The translations under genes were made by a program, and so were the position numbers. Shown piece by piece: positions 12,469-24,300 of a stretch of 64,000 nucleotides of DNA. The first letter of the stretch is position 1, and every line of letters starts with the position of its first letter. Location: the NCBI RefSeq assembly GCF_905475345.1, contig NC_066601.1:310001-374000 (forward strand), given 5' to 3'. The notes under the pieces are model-generated. The model did no database searches. It was not told the origin of the DNA and saw nothing but the letters and a program-made list of their open reading frames with translations. The DNA is from Vespula vulgaris. Lineage: Eukaryota; Arthropoda; Insecta; Hymenoptera; Vespidae.

Positions 12469-13012
12469 AACGTTTCATTTTACACTAATACTATAAATGC
12501 AACAGCGTTACTTGATTGACTTCTAGTTCACGATTAAAGTAATGTCTACATTTTTGTTGTATTTTGAACACAATGCAAGAGGACATGAGCGCGCTGCTGT
12601 CGTTTTCATTTTTTGAATACTTAAAGCAGGCTGGCAATATCATGTGTTAGTTAAAGGCTTCGTGTCCATCATAAAAGTTTTTCGTTAAAGAAGTAAGTTC
12701 AAGTTTTAAACTACGCTAACTAATTGTGTTTATCTAACTTTAGATGGCGTCATAATCGAGAGTAAAAGTAAGTTGGACAAGAAATCAGATAACAACCAAT
12801 TAAAGTGTTCCGGAATGTACAAGTCAAGTTAGGCTAAAGAAAGTTTTATTGAATACTTTTCCTTCTTTCTACGTGTTATGTATCTTAAGCCATTTTAACC
12901 AAGGTCGGTTAACTTAAGCTGTTCATTACCTTTCGGTCGAAACATGTGTGACAGGTATGGACAAAATATGAATTATAAATATAACCTGTCTACCTGCTGA
13001 TAACTACCCACA
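12469..13012. other. TM2D1 upstream region
   Basis: Contains the TM2D1 promoter and 5'UTR on the minus strand. Base composition is slightly more G+C-rich near 12560-12620. No other ORF of note. Confidence 0.45.
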
Positions 13013-13206
13013 AAGGGTACCATTTTTTCTCGTAATATTACCTTTTTTTTCTTTTTGTGTTATTTAAGTTAACATTTCTATTTATTTATTATGCAGTAGT
13101 AAAATATATGGTTTCAGAGAAAATATTTGGTCATATTTGTTTTTTCTCGTAATATTATCTTTTTCTCTTTTACGTACTTTATCTTAAACGCTTTACGCAG
13201 ATTAAC
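13013..13206 (+). repeat. Fragment of the long inverted-arm repeat (copy C)
   Basis: About 190 bp beginning gggtaccattttttctcg and ending ctttacgcagattaa. It is a close direct copy of 14386-14575 in copy A and 49519-49710 in copy B. Inside it, two imperfect sub-repeats of about 45 bp (each with TTTC/CTCGTAATATTA followed by a T-rich run) lie in tandem. Flanking homology to A and B is absent, so it is a solo fragment 1.37 kb upstream of A. Confidence 0.85.
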
Positions 13207-14835
13207 CATAGGTCTATCGTATCGATGTATAAACTTCTTTGTTTATTCCCCTTCCCGATATATAACAATTGATTTCGTGTAGGTAGTAAATAGAGTAACA
13301 GTAGATTGTGAACTCACATTTTTCAGTTTCTCGTACGTCTTTTGACGAAGCGTGGACTCTCGGCGATCTGGCTAGATACGGCGTAGTACGTATTTGTTTT
13401 ACGATAAATGCATAGAAAATAAAAAATATAATTGACATATATAAGAACTGATATATAAATTTGTGACAGAAAGTAAGGTTTTATCGAATGTTTTCTTAAA
13501 AATAATTACGGAATAAGTATTTATGTATTATATTATTTTAATACAAAGAATATGAAGTGAACTCGTACAGAAGAAACCATAATAAAATAGCGCTAGGAAA
13601 AAATCTTGTATATCTACAAGATCTATCGCATGAAAACGAACTTGTATTTTGATTTTTATTAAAAATAATATATAATATATGTTCACTAATCATTAATTTT
13701 GAAAAAAATAGTCGACAGATTTATATACTTTACATGCATTTGTCATTAAACAAAATTATACTGCTGCTGTGTTCTATCTAGCATAGATCATGGCGAAATT
13801 CATTTCAATCATTGGTAGAAAAAATAGATATAAGAGATTGAATGGTAACATCTTGCTAAATCATCAAATAGGCAGGAAAGAATAAATTAGTTCATTATTT
13901 TCATTTACATCGATAAAATACAAAAAAAAAAAAAATCATCGGAATCATTTAAGTCTCGAACCTACAATTTCTGAATAACGAATGTAGTTGCTTGCTAATG
14001 TACTACACATTGTTTATAGAATCTTTATCTTTTTAGCTTGTAAAACCTAAAAGAAACTATAAAATTTTCAAAAATTGAACAATATTTTAGAAACTCAGAT
14101 CCATTGACATGAACGATTGGACACGTATTTCCTTATTTTTGCTATAGAATCGTCTGTCCAAAGCTCGTTAAAATGATCGAATGAATTATAGTAGCTTCTC
14201 GGTGCGAGTATCGTGAAATGCATTTCTTTGCGTTTGAGAATGTTTAGAAAATTTGAGCATCAACTATTTACGCACATAAACAAGCAGACAATTGCTACTT
14301 CGCGGAACACATACATCATTCAAGCGTTGTATAAAAATTAGCAGCGGAGATACAAGCTCTTTCTCCTTTGCTGCAAATTTTAAAGGGTGCCATTTTTTCT
14401 CGTAATATTACCTTTTTTCTTTTTGTATTATTTAAATTAACATTTCTCTTTATTTATTACGTAGTAGTAAAATATATGATTTCAAAGAAAATATTTGATC
14501 ATATTTGTTTTCTTTCGTAATATTATCTTTTTCTTTTTTACGTACTTTATCTAAATACGCTTTACGCAGATTAATCAATATTTCTTATTACGCGGTTGAA
14601 AGAGCCGAAAAGGATATGAGTAGGGATGAAATGAATTTCTCGACTAATCCCTTTTAATACGACATAAGAAATAATCCATATTGCATAGATAAATTTTATT
14701 GGTCGCTCCCTATCAAGGAATATTTATTAAGAAGAAATTAATTTTTTTTTATATTCTATCATAATAAAAATATCTCGTGGACAGTAATATATAAATTTTT
14801 CGTCCCATGTCTCAAACAGCGGCCACATCTGCTTT

Positions 14836-15345
14836 TATTATTGTTGTTATTATTATTAAACATCAGCTAACATCGTTCCTTGAACAATTACCGTTTCTAT
14901 GAACAATCATATTTGTAAAAAAATCGTTTCGAATAATCCTTCTTCAAAAACATTCTTTATCTACCATGATCCTATAGAATGTCAAGCATTTAATTTTCGA
15001 AGTGTTATCATTTAAAACGGTGTACTTTAACATTTTGCGTTTTTTATTACAATTTATCGGCGGTGACATGATGCTGTGATCGAGATTAAAGAAGAAGAAG
15101 ATAAAATTTATAATGGCAGTGACAACGAACTTTAACGAGACAAATATGGCTCTGTTTACAAAGGTTTATTTGAACGGTGGAACGAGGAAACAGAATCTTT
15201 TTTCAAAGAACTGAAAGGTGGGCAGCTTTAACTAGAGGATATAATCGATTAAGGTGAGATAGACTATCGAGGGGTCGTCTGACGATGTACGCGGGACATG
15301 AATCAAAATGGAATTTTTCCTTGAATAAGCGAATATTTTATCGAG
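14836..15345 (+). repeat. Outer left inverted arm, copy A
   Basis: Runs from a TTA/TTG trinucleotide tract through acatcgttccttgaa, taccatgatcctatagaatg and the segment aatggcagtgacaacgaactt, to tgacgatgtacgcggg. Each block recurs in reverse complement between 20775 and 20040 in the same spacing. The matching arms differ by point changes and small indels that break shared reading frames. Confidence 0.8.
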
Positions 15346-15466
15346 GAATTTTTTTGAAATCCGACTTTTTATATCCTTAAAAGAAGTTGACGTAGAGAGT
15401 CAAAAAGAGAAAATAAAGATTAATTATAATGTTAACAGTATTTCTGGATATTGAATTAATGATAAT

Positions 15467-15868
15467 TTGGATAGCACTTGTTTAGAAAACCATAGATACG
15501 ATAATAATATTTATTTCAAGATCAACGGTGAAATTAGGAATGATAAGAAAAATCTTAAAGAGATTAATGATGATTTTAAAAGGAAAAGTTTGTTAATCGA
15601 TGCTAAAGTAGAAAAAAAAGAAGAGAAGAAGAAGGAGAAGAGGAGGAAGAGGACGGAGAAGAAGTTGAAGAAAAGGAGAAAAAAGAAGAAGAAAAAGTTG
15701 AAGAAAAGGAGAAAGAAGAAGAAGCGGAAGAAGAAGAAGTTCAAGATAAGGATAAAGATTATAAGCCTACGCTCGTTTATGATTCAATCGACGATAGGTT
15801 TTATCTCGACAATAATGATTCCAAAGATAAATTCAATTCTAATCAAAACGATGTTGATGTCTAACTAA
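15467..15868 (+). pseudogene. Lys/Glu-rich ORF inside repeat copy A, probably frameshifted
   Basis: 133 codons from ATG 15467 to TAA 15868. The first ~48 residues have mixed composition, and the rest, over a polypurine tract at 15610-15750, are almost entirely Lys/Arg. In the next frame the same tract reads as Glu/Asp-rich and runs into DYKPTLVYDSIDDRFYLDNN and an end at TAA, a more protein-like continuation. I therefore suspect an indel in the polypurine run of a former acidic protein. A further short ORF (15942-16175, Asn/Lys-rich, with ARGSRGKSKD) may be its decayed continuation. It lies in the part of the left arm that copy B lacks. No family recognised. Confidence 0.3.
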
Positions 15869-17766
15869 TCATTGATTTAGCAAATTTCGATTTGAATTCG
15901 AAAATACATAACAAGATGTATCGGAAAAACGAAGCTAATGGATGATCGAGGCCAATAATAATAATATAGAAACAATAGAAAATTATATCGAGAAAAAAAA
16001 CGATTATGAGAATGGAAGGATTAATCATGGATTAAAAAATGAATTCAGAAAGAATCAAAATGAAACTAAGAGAGATTTAATTTTCAAGATAAACCTGCAA
16101 GCACGAGGTTCACGTGGCAAATCAAAAGATTTACTGTTAATCAAGATAGAATTGTTAGGCCAGGAATACTTTTAAATTGTACATTTACGTCGCCGGGTCA
16201 TCATTATTCCATCAATTTAAAATAAGTAATTATTCAATATAATTAAAAATAGAGGAAATTGTGAATTCAATATTTCAAATATTCACATGTATTTATAAAC
16301 TATTCAAAATATTTAACGTACGTTTCTCAAAAATATAGGAATCAATTAATTAGTAGTGTAGCGCGACTACTCTTGTTAATAATTCTTCATAAGGATGAAA
16401 ATACATGTACGTAATACGTACTTCCACATATACCGTCAGATACCTTCATATTATCCATTTTGTTATTATCTTTCTCCCTTTGCGTGTGCACTTGTACTCG
16501 AATGTATGCGCCTCTTCACGTGGGCGGTAATGCGTGCGCGGACGTGTGTGCCTGTGCGTAAATAATTGCCTCTTTTGAAAATAAGAAAGGTATTTTTCCG
16601 CTTGTTTTCCTTTCATCAAACCATAGCAGACAATTGCATAATTTAATTACCTATTTAACTGCATCATTTAATTATCCGTTTACTTCTTTTACAGAACGAG
16701 GTACTACGTCACTGATTTAGTTCTTTCATATAATCGACTATATTTTCCTAAAAATTTGCTCCCTATTGGAGGATTTAAAAAAATGATCTAATTATACTTC
16801 TAGTTATTTAATAATTCTTATTATATTTTTTAAACTAGTTAGTTCCTAGGAAAATATTATATTTCTTTAATCATTTATTTCTTATTACGTATAACTGAGT
16901 ACAGTAGTGATTTTATTATATTTCTAATAATATAATATTTGGGATCGTATTATCCGAATGATTTAATTTCTTAAAAGACACACATATAATGTAATACTTA
17001 TATAATATTTTCTCCAACATTTACTACTAATTATTATTTAGGATAAAAGCTAGGAATCTTATTCTACTTTTTCTAGCTATCGTAACCGATCAATATCGCT
17101 CAAATCATAAGTTACGAAAAGTGTAGAAAGATAGCTATACCGTGAAATAATTTCTCTTTTAAATACAATCTTTTAAATTTTATGTTGTAGGTAATGTCAA
17201 AATTTTCTTTGCGAAAAATAATTAAAAATAAATAAATGAATACACAGAAAGGAATAAAGACTTCTCTCTCTCAGAAGAAGATAAACAAAATTCGATTGTC
17301 AGAGAGTAAAATGATCAAAGAAAAAATGATCAAAGGATATGAATATGGAGAATGATGGTTAGAGAGAATCAAAAGGAGAAGAAAGAATCAGAAAAAGAAA
17401 AGAAAGATAAAGAGAAACAAATATTACCCGTAACGGTATTATCGATCCAAATTTATTGGTAACATTGCGATGAGATTACCGGGGATGATATGCTCGTCAA
17501 GATGTGAAAAATTGTGAGGAGATCTAAATAGCGCATGCTCGGATCAATGTCTGGAACTCGGAGAGATGGTGTGAGGGGAAACAGGGAAGAGAAACCGAGA
17601 TTTAATATTTCAATCGATCCTATTTGTTAAAAGACGCTAAAAGCTATACAAAGAGTACTAGACAAGTTGCTTATTTTGAATCGAATCGCCGGCATGATCA
17701 AGATAGAACCACGTAATAGAAGCAAAGTAATCTATTTAACGAAAAAGGAGAAAGGAAAGAACAAGA

Positions 17767-17887
17767 ATGCAATTGTTTAATGAAATTTTAAAGAAATTCC
17801 GAAGAAGAAGACGATCTAGAGGAAAGATAGGATTAAAACCGGAACCTGCAACCGTATTGAGAACTGTCCTTAATATTCTCCACTACG
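17767..17887 (+). other. Basic ORF exon in the inner inverted arm
   Basis: From ATG 17767, 40 codons run open with an Arg-rich stretch (KKFRRRRRSRGKIGLKPEP) and LRTVLNILHYVL, ending at a GGTAAGA donor-like site. A possible next exon at about 18922 (after tcgtag) adds 24 codons (NFYGNEFHHPTDVNNV and on) to TAA near 18998. The same Arg-rich frame exists inverted on the minus strand at about 19890-19760. In copy B the equivalent frame has several stops. I cannot assign a function. It may be chance coding in a repeat, but exon 2 of the pair is unchanged between A and B. Confidence 0.3.
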
Positions 17888-19249
17888 TTCTGGGTAAGAT
17901 AAATCACATTAAAATTTTATTGTTTATCAGTTAATTAATTAATTAAAGTAAAGAAATATGATTCAATGATATCAAGAGAACAGAGTTTTTTTGTCTTTGA
18001 GACAGATCACAACAGAACCGATATCATTTGTTTTTGGGATTAAACCTTTTAGTTTTGGTGTTTTAATTATTCTATTCTCCGTTTGCATGATATGAACATT
18101 TATTTCAGAAAGTTTCAAAGAAATACTGACACTTTTTCTGATTAAACTAATATTAGTTAGTATAATGAATGTTAACACAAATTTTTAAATAAATAATTAG
18201 AACACTTAAAAAGTATATTGGAACATTAATGGAACATTTTTAACATTTTCGGAAAACTTTGGAATTTTTTTATAAAAGTAAAACCCACAAACATCAATAT
18301 TTATTAACGATTTTTGTAAATCGTTTAGATCATTCAACTGGAGTAATTATGAAGTATTCAGAGTAATTTAAAGATGTTTAACCATTTTAATACGTCTTAT
18401 TAATATTATCATCATTATTATTATTATCCTTTAAATAATGAGTCTCATGTTGAAATTTGATTTATATGATAAAAATAGAATTTTGAATGTTGTCTCGAAT
18501 TTTTAAATAAATAATTACAACGCTCGGAAGGTATACTGAAGGATAAATTGAATATTTTTAACATTCTTGAAAGGCTCTTAAGTATTTTTAATAAAAATAA
18601 AACAGCAAATGTATTAAAATTTATTAATGATTTTTATAAATATCAACGTTTAGATCGTTTAATTGGAATAATTATAAAGTAGTCAGAGAGAGTAATTTAA
18701 AAATGTTTGATCGTTTTGATATGTCTTATTAATATTATTATTATTATTAATATTATCCTTTAAATAATGAATCTCATGTTGAAATTTGATTTATATGAAA
18801 TTTATTATTTATTATCCGTTCTTAAGAATATTAATAAGCCAGATCAATCGAAATGTTGATATTAATATTGATATTTATTTAAATAAGTATATGCGTACTT
18901 ATTTATAATCTTTGTTCGTAGGCAATTTTTATGGCAATGAATTTCACCATCCGACCGATGTAAACAATGTTACAACCAATGGAAAAATGGTTACATAAAA
19001 AGGTTGCATAAAAGTTAACATAGAAGTATATGCGATTGATGTGTTCTTTAGTGTTTTTCATCTAGCACTCCAACTATTTGTCATTAAGTAACCAAAGACA
19101 TTTTGGGACGGTTTATCTGGTACAAAATAATAATGTTTTATTTTCAATGAAAAAAAAGGAAAGAAATCAAATAAAGTGTTAATTTAATATTTCGTTTAAT
19201 ACACAAGGCATAGATTTCGTTGCAAAGCTCAAATTTTTTGAATTGGAAC

Positions 19250-19735
19250 ATGCGTTTTCGTTTTATAAATACAGACGGAGTATTTGAAGAAGTACTCGAT
19301 CGACATATTAAAGATTATTATGAGAATTCTGTGAAGAAAGAAAATATCGACGCCTTGCAATTCGCTGTAAGTAATTTTTAATGTTTTTGTTTAACGACGA
19401 ATAATAATAATAAAATTTGATAAAATTCTTTTATAAATTTCTATTTGTTTTATATTATAGTTTCATTCCTGCGGAAACAAAAATTATATCGTTTGGTTGT
19501 CCGTAAATCTACCCTACATTCGAATATCATTTTGCATAGAACTAAAAAATTGCAGCACTGCTTACCTTAATAATACACACACCAAGGTATTATTAAGGAA
19601 ATTTAATAAAATATTTATAATAATATAAAAATACATTGGAAAGATAATATTCAACAGTCTCTTTTTTTTTAATTACAGGGTTGCTATAAAAGTGTATTAA
19701 ACGTTATAAAATTCAAACGTCATTTATCTTATTGA
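19250..19735 (+). CDS. Tetraspanin-like large extracellular loop ORF in repeat copy A
   Basis: Three exons, 19250-19366, 19461-19586 and 19679-19735, joined by GT-AG introns, give an open 99-aa frame ending in TGA. Residues ~10-36 read VFEEVLDRHIKDYYENSVKK then ENIDALQ, followed across the first junction by FHSCGNKNYIVWL. Further on come SFCIELKNC and finally TKGCYKSVLNVI. Spacing matches a tetraspanin large loop: helix, ID-x-LQ-x-x-F-x-CCG-x-x-NY-x-DW, paired Cys, GC-Y-x-x-V. The hallmark CCG is SCG, and the W is preceded by V rather than D. Neither the preceding three nor the fourth membrane segment is present, since the frame ends where the inverted arm begins (about 19727). It is therefore a fragment, not a functional tetraspanin. 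Copy B has the same exons with a stop. Confidence 0.5.
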
Positions 19736-20775
19736 TAATGTGAAGTGGAGAAGATTAAGGACAATTCTCAACATGATCGCAGGTTCCGGTTTTAATCCTA
19801 TCTTTCCTCTAGATCGTCTTCTTCTTCGGAACTTCTTTGCAATTTGATTAAACAATTGCTTCCCTGTTCCTTCTCTTCCTCTTCTTCGTTAAATAGATTA
19901 CTTTTCTTCTTATTACGTGGTTCTGCCTTGAGGTGATATATCTGGTTACGTTGGCGATTTGATTCAGAATAAACAGCTTATCCAACTTTTTTGTAGGTTG
20001 TACCCGTTTTTAACGAATAGAATCGATTCGAGTATCGAATCCTGCTTGTTCGAGGAAAAACTGATATATGATCCGCGTACATCGTCAGTTCCAATATTTT
20101 TTTTGACCTCAATGGATTATAACCTGTAGCTAAAGCTGTCCATCTTTGAATCCTTCGAAAAAGGTATTTTATCTCTCCGTTCCACCATTTCAATAAAGCT
20201 TTGTAAGACAGCACCACATTAAACTCATCAAAGTTCGTTGTGACTTCCATTATAAATTTTGTCTTCTTCCTCTTTAATCTCGATCATATAATGAACATGA
20301 TATGGATCTTAGCGAAACACTTAAAAACATAGACGATGTTTGAAAAGGAAATGCCTTGCCATTAAATCCAGCAAATTGATTTATAGTATTCCCAAAAAGC
20401 ACTGCAAATATTTTGGAAGCCGTTGATAATTTTAGATAATATAATTTCGTTGATTCTAACCGTTACCATGTAATTTAATGTGTGCTCTCTATACATAAGG
20501 TATATAGACATGTATTTTTTTTGAATTTGTACTAAACTAAAGCATCATGTCATTGCTGATGAATTTTAACAAAAAACAAAATGTTAAAATACAGATGTTT
20601 TAGATGATTATACCCGACAACTTTGAAAATTAAATGTTCGTCATTTCATTAAATCATAGTAAATGAAGAATATGTTTTTGACGAAGGATTATTCGAAACG
20701 ATTTTCTTAAAAATGTAATTGTTCATAAGAATAATAAATATTCAAGGAACGATGTAACTTATGTTTTATAATAAT
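19727..20775 (-). repeat. Right inverted arm, copy A
   Basis: The reverse complement of two separated left-arm blocks. On its minus strand is a 90-codon ORF (20250-19978: Met, then TTNFDEFNVVLSYK, then RRIQRWTALATGYNPL). The left arm has the same sequence, but indels put it in a different frame that soon stops. No family is recognised, and the frame is probably fortuitous or a remnant. Confidence 0.75.
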
Positions 20776-21180
20776 AATAATAATAATAATAGTAATTTAT
20801 ATTAAAAAATAAATAATAATAAAAGCTTTTACAAAAAGAATTGTATAGTATGAAAATTATATATGTAATAATATTATTATACTATATAGTTAGTAACTTG
20901 GACTTACAAATGAAAAACTTTATTTTCTTTGGAAAAAATTGGTAATGATGATATTTTTCGAGAATAATTTATTTATAAGGAAAAAGCTTTTTCAAAAATT
21001 TAAGTAAGTAGAGTCTTGGATGAAACCTTCGTCTTTAAAATGAGACCTTGTTCGTTAATATTGGTCAAGAATTATGCCTGCCCTCATTGATGGCGTAAAC
21101 CGTTATGAAATCAAGAGTGATGAACAGTTTTATTCGGATCAGATATATAGCGAAAGATTGAAATCTTTTACTGTATTTCG

Positions 21181-21349
21181 TTCTTAATCTATATTTTTAT
21201 GATATCAATAACCATTTAAAGATTTTATACATAGTGTAGAACAAACAGAATATTAATTAAAATAAGTTAAGAGAATTTATATGTGAATTTCCATACTATG
21301 TATAACATTTTTAAATGGTTATTGATATCATGAAAATATAGGTTAAGAA
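21181..21349. mobile_element. MITE-like inverted-repeat element
   Basis: 169 bp with terminal inverted repeats of about 60 bp. The left end (ttcttaatctatatttttat, then gatatcaataaccattta) is matched by the reverse complement of the right end (tttaaatggttattgatatc, then gaaaatataggttaagaa). The centre has no ORF. Its size and structure are those of a non-autonomous DNA transposon. The superfamily is not determined. Confidence 0.75.
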
Positions 21350-24300
21350 TGATATACACATAGAGGTTCTATTGTTTTACTACATTATCGATCGAATTAT
21401 TTGAACTTGTTTGAAATGGCCATCAATTTATTATTTTTTTTTATTCATCGTTAAAAAGAATAACATTTTTTTTTTAACAATTGCAAGTAGTTGTGAACAA
21501 AAAAGCTTCATAATTGTTGACAATATTTTTTTATATAAATATTTATATAGTTTTTTATATAAATTATATAAATAGTTCCTTTTTAAACACAATTGTTTTA
21601 TTATTGTTTCTCATTTTAGGAGGTAAAAAGAATTTTCGAAGATAACAATGTTTTTTGGTTTCATTTTATTATTTTCAAAAAGTTAACAGCTATCGACAAA
21701 CTTTTAAAATAAATATTTTTATTTTTAATATAATTTATTATTAATATTAATAAAAACTTTGATTTAATTAAACAATGAAATAATTATTTTTCTACGTATT
21801 TATTCTTTTATATTCTTTTTATTGTTTCTCTCTTGTTTCTTTTCGTCTTCCAATTTCGCTTTTTCTATTCCTCTCTTCATCTCCTATGACTTTTTCTTTT
21901 AGTGATATTATTTCATATTATTACGGTAAAACCTTATTTGCAAGCTTTTCGCAAATTGATTATAAAAGTAACTATAGTAATTTTTGTCTCCAGTATATAC
22001 AAATCTCCACTACTTTCCAATTTTAAGGTGTTAAATTTTACATTTGAAAAAAGAAAAGAGATATATTTCAATTATTTAAGCAAATAGCATCTATAATATA
22101 TCTACATGATAACTAATATCATGGTTTTATACTGCTCAAAAAAGAACAAAGTAATATCCATATTATCTTCATTTTATAAAGGTAGAAAAACATGAAGTTT
22201 TTAATAGACTAGAAATTTTTAATTTTAATTATAAATTATAAAATCTAATGAAGCAGAATGCAGCAGTAATCTTTTCAATCAGTTTTACTCTTCATATATA
22301 TATGTACAAAAAACAAACTGTTGGTTAATGAGATTTTGCATGAAATGCTTGATCAAGTGATTGCTAATAGATATATTTTACATGATTTCTAAATTATGCT
22401 GAATAATGAATTAATAAATTTCAGATTTTTTTTAAAAGATCTATCATTAGTCTTGATTGTGCTATATATATATATAAAAGAAAAAACAAAATGAATCTAA
22501 GCTACATGAATCAATTAAAATAGATATTCAAAAAATATAAAAAGATAATAAGGAAAAGATCTGATAATCGAAATGATAAATTAAAAAAAAATTTTATATT
22601 TATATTATTTAAATTTTTTATTCTAATCTCAATTTAAAAGGTTTGAAGATGATATATAAATTTTGTCGGATTTTTTCAGATTTTTTCAAAAACTTTTACC
22701 TATTAAGAAATTAAAATAAGATGTTTTATTGTCAAATATAAATCATTCCTGTTTCTAGAATAAGAGTTGTTATACTCAGACTTAAATAACAATATAGTAA
22801 TATGAATAGCAGTTGATATATACTTGCTGATGTTATATTAATAACTATTCTAATTACATTGTAAATCTGTAAATATTTTTAAAATCTAAATGGAATCATT
22901 AATATTGTTTGAGGAATGCGTGTATATGATTAACTTTTTTGGAAGAGAGACAATGAAAAGAAGTAAACAATTTCTAGAAAGCAATTGTTTATTCAAAAAT
23001 ACACGAAGAATATATAAGAAGAATATATAAATACATGAATTAAATATATTACATAATACTTTTGTTTAAAGTATTTTCAAATATTTTCGATTGTAAATTG
23101 AAATTTTTTCAAATTTTGAAAGGATTTTTTATATATACCCTGTACAATTTTTCTAATAAATAAAAATGTCATTAAATAACAATATTTATTGTTTTTATAT
23201 TTTTTATTGGAAACCTATATTCTTTTATAATAAAGATTACCAATTACAAGAAAAGAAAAAATAGTTTCTATTAAATATACAGTTTCAAAGATATAATTTT
23301 TGAAGAGAGGTTATAAATAATAGCTTTAACTTCATTCACATAATGTTTAATATTTTTAAATATCATTCTAAATTGCATTTATACAGAAAGGGGTATAATA
23401 TATTTAATTTCAAATGAAATCAGGAATATTACTTTTAAGTGTATATTCCTATTTTGTACTTTTAACATAATATCAAGAATTCGATTCGATTTGCAATGCT
23501 GTGACACAACTTTAGCAAAGAAGTAATCGAAATATATCAAAATTAATCCAAACCAAGAATATAGAAATATATTTTCAAATCTAACTATAAAATTAAGAAT
23601 ATATCCTTAGATTCAGGTTTAGAATCAATGAGAAGAAAAAAAAAATAAAAGTATTTTTGCTATGTAAGTACCTTTCCTGCAGAACTTTTGACATATGTGC
23701 TTTAGTTTGCTGTTTAATATGCTGTAGTAAGCACTTATAAGAGCATTTATAATCTACCAATAACTAACATATATGAATATTTTTATCATATTAATATAAA
23801 TTTGACACAAAATACGGTGTTTTCCAGACACCGTAATCCTATCGAAACATCCAATTAGAATCAACATTAATCAATACGAAATTGTTTAAATAGAAAGAAT
23901 TTTATTTAATTTATATAAACACAAACCATGCGTATTCAGACAATAAAGTGTATCCTTTAAATTGCATCGATGATGCCGTTAAAATTTATGACGAGTATCC
24001 GCTCTATCTAACCCTTTTTGGTTAGAGTCTTGAAGCATAGAAGAATTTTGTATGTTCAGACATGCCACCTACATCCGCATGCGCTTTATTCCAAAAAATC
24101 ATCAGCCATATTGGTGTGTTGTATCGCTGTTCTCAATTATTTCAAAGACCACAAAGGTATTTGTTTCATCTGTTTAGAGATTTATTATTATTATTTTATA
24201 TAAAATTAATAAATGCTGTTTCAAAATTTTTCTATACAAATTAATCTTTTATTTGGGATTTTATGTGACATCTATCGACAAAAAAAGTTTGGTTAATATT

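Larger units (their letters stand above)
13960..21100 (+). mobile_element. Long inverted-arm repeat element, copy A
   Basis: Collinear, about 85-95% by eye, with copy B (about 49150-53850). The left flank segment (about 14040-14830) and right flank (about 20800-21100) are shared by both copies, so the unit exceeds its inverted arms. Left arm parts 14836-15345 and 17595-17905 match the reverse complement of about 20040-20775 and 19727-20010; for example the acatcgttccttgaa block at 14870 recurs inverted at 20750. The left arm has 2.2 kb of extra DNA (15345-17595), which includes the Lys/Glu-rich ORF. The central loop, 17906-19726, holds the tetraspanin-like exons. No transposase is recognisable. 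Outer ends and target-site duplications could not be fixed, so this could be a foldback or Maverick-like transposon remnant, or a non-mobile low-copy segmental repeat. Confidence 0.7.

Noticed and set aside
15511..15744. Poly-Phe/Leu minus-strand ORF
   Set aside because: It is the antisense of the purine-rich tract, as is the similar one opposite the GIGYF coiled coil at 30216-30656.
17972..18178. Related minus-strand ORFs in copies A and B (also 51036-51284)
   Set aside because: They share residues because the two repeat copies are similar. They lie in what would be an intron of the plus-strand frame, differ in both termini, and show no family features. I do not call them genes.
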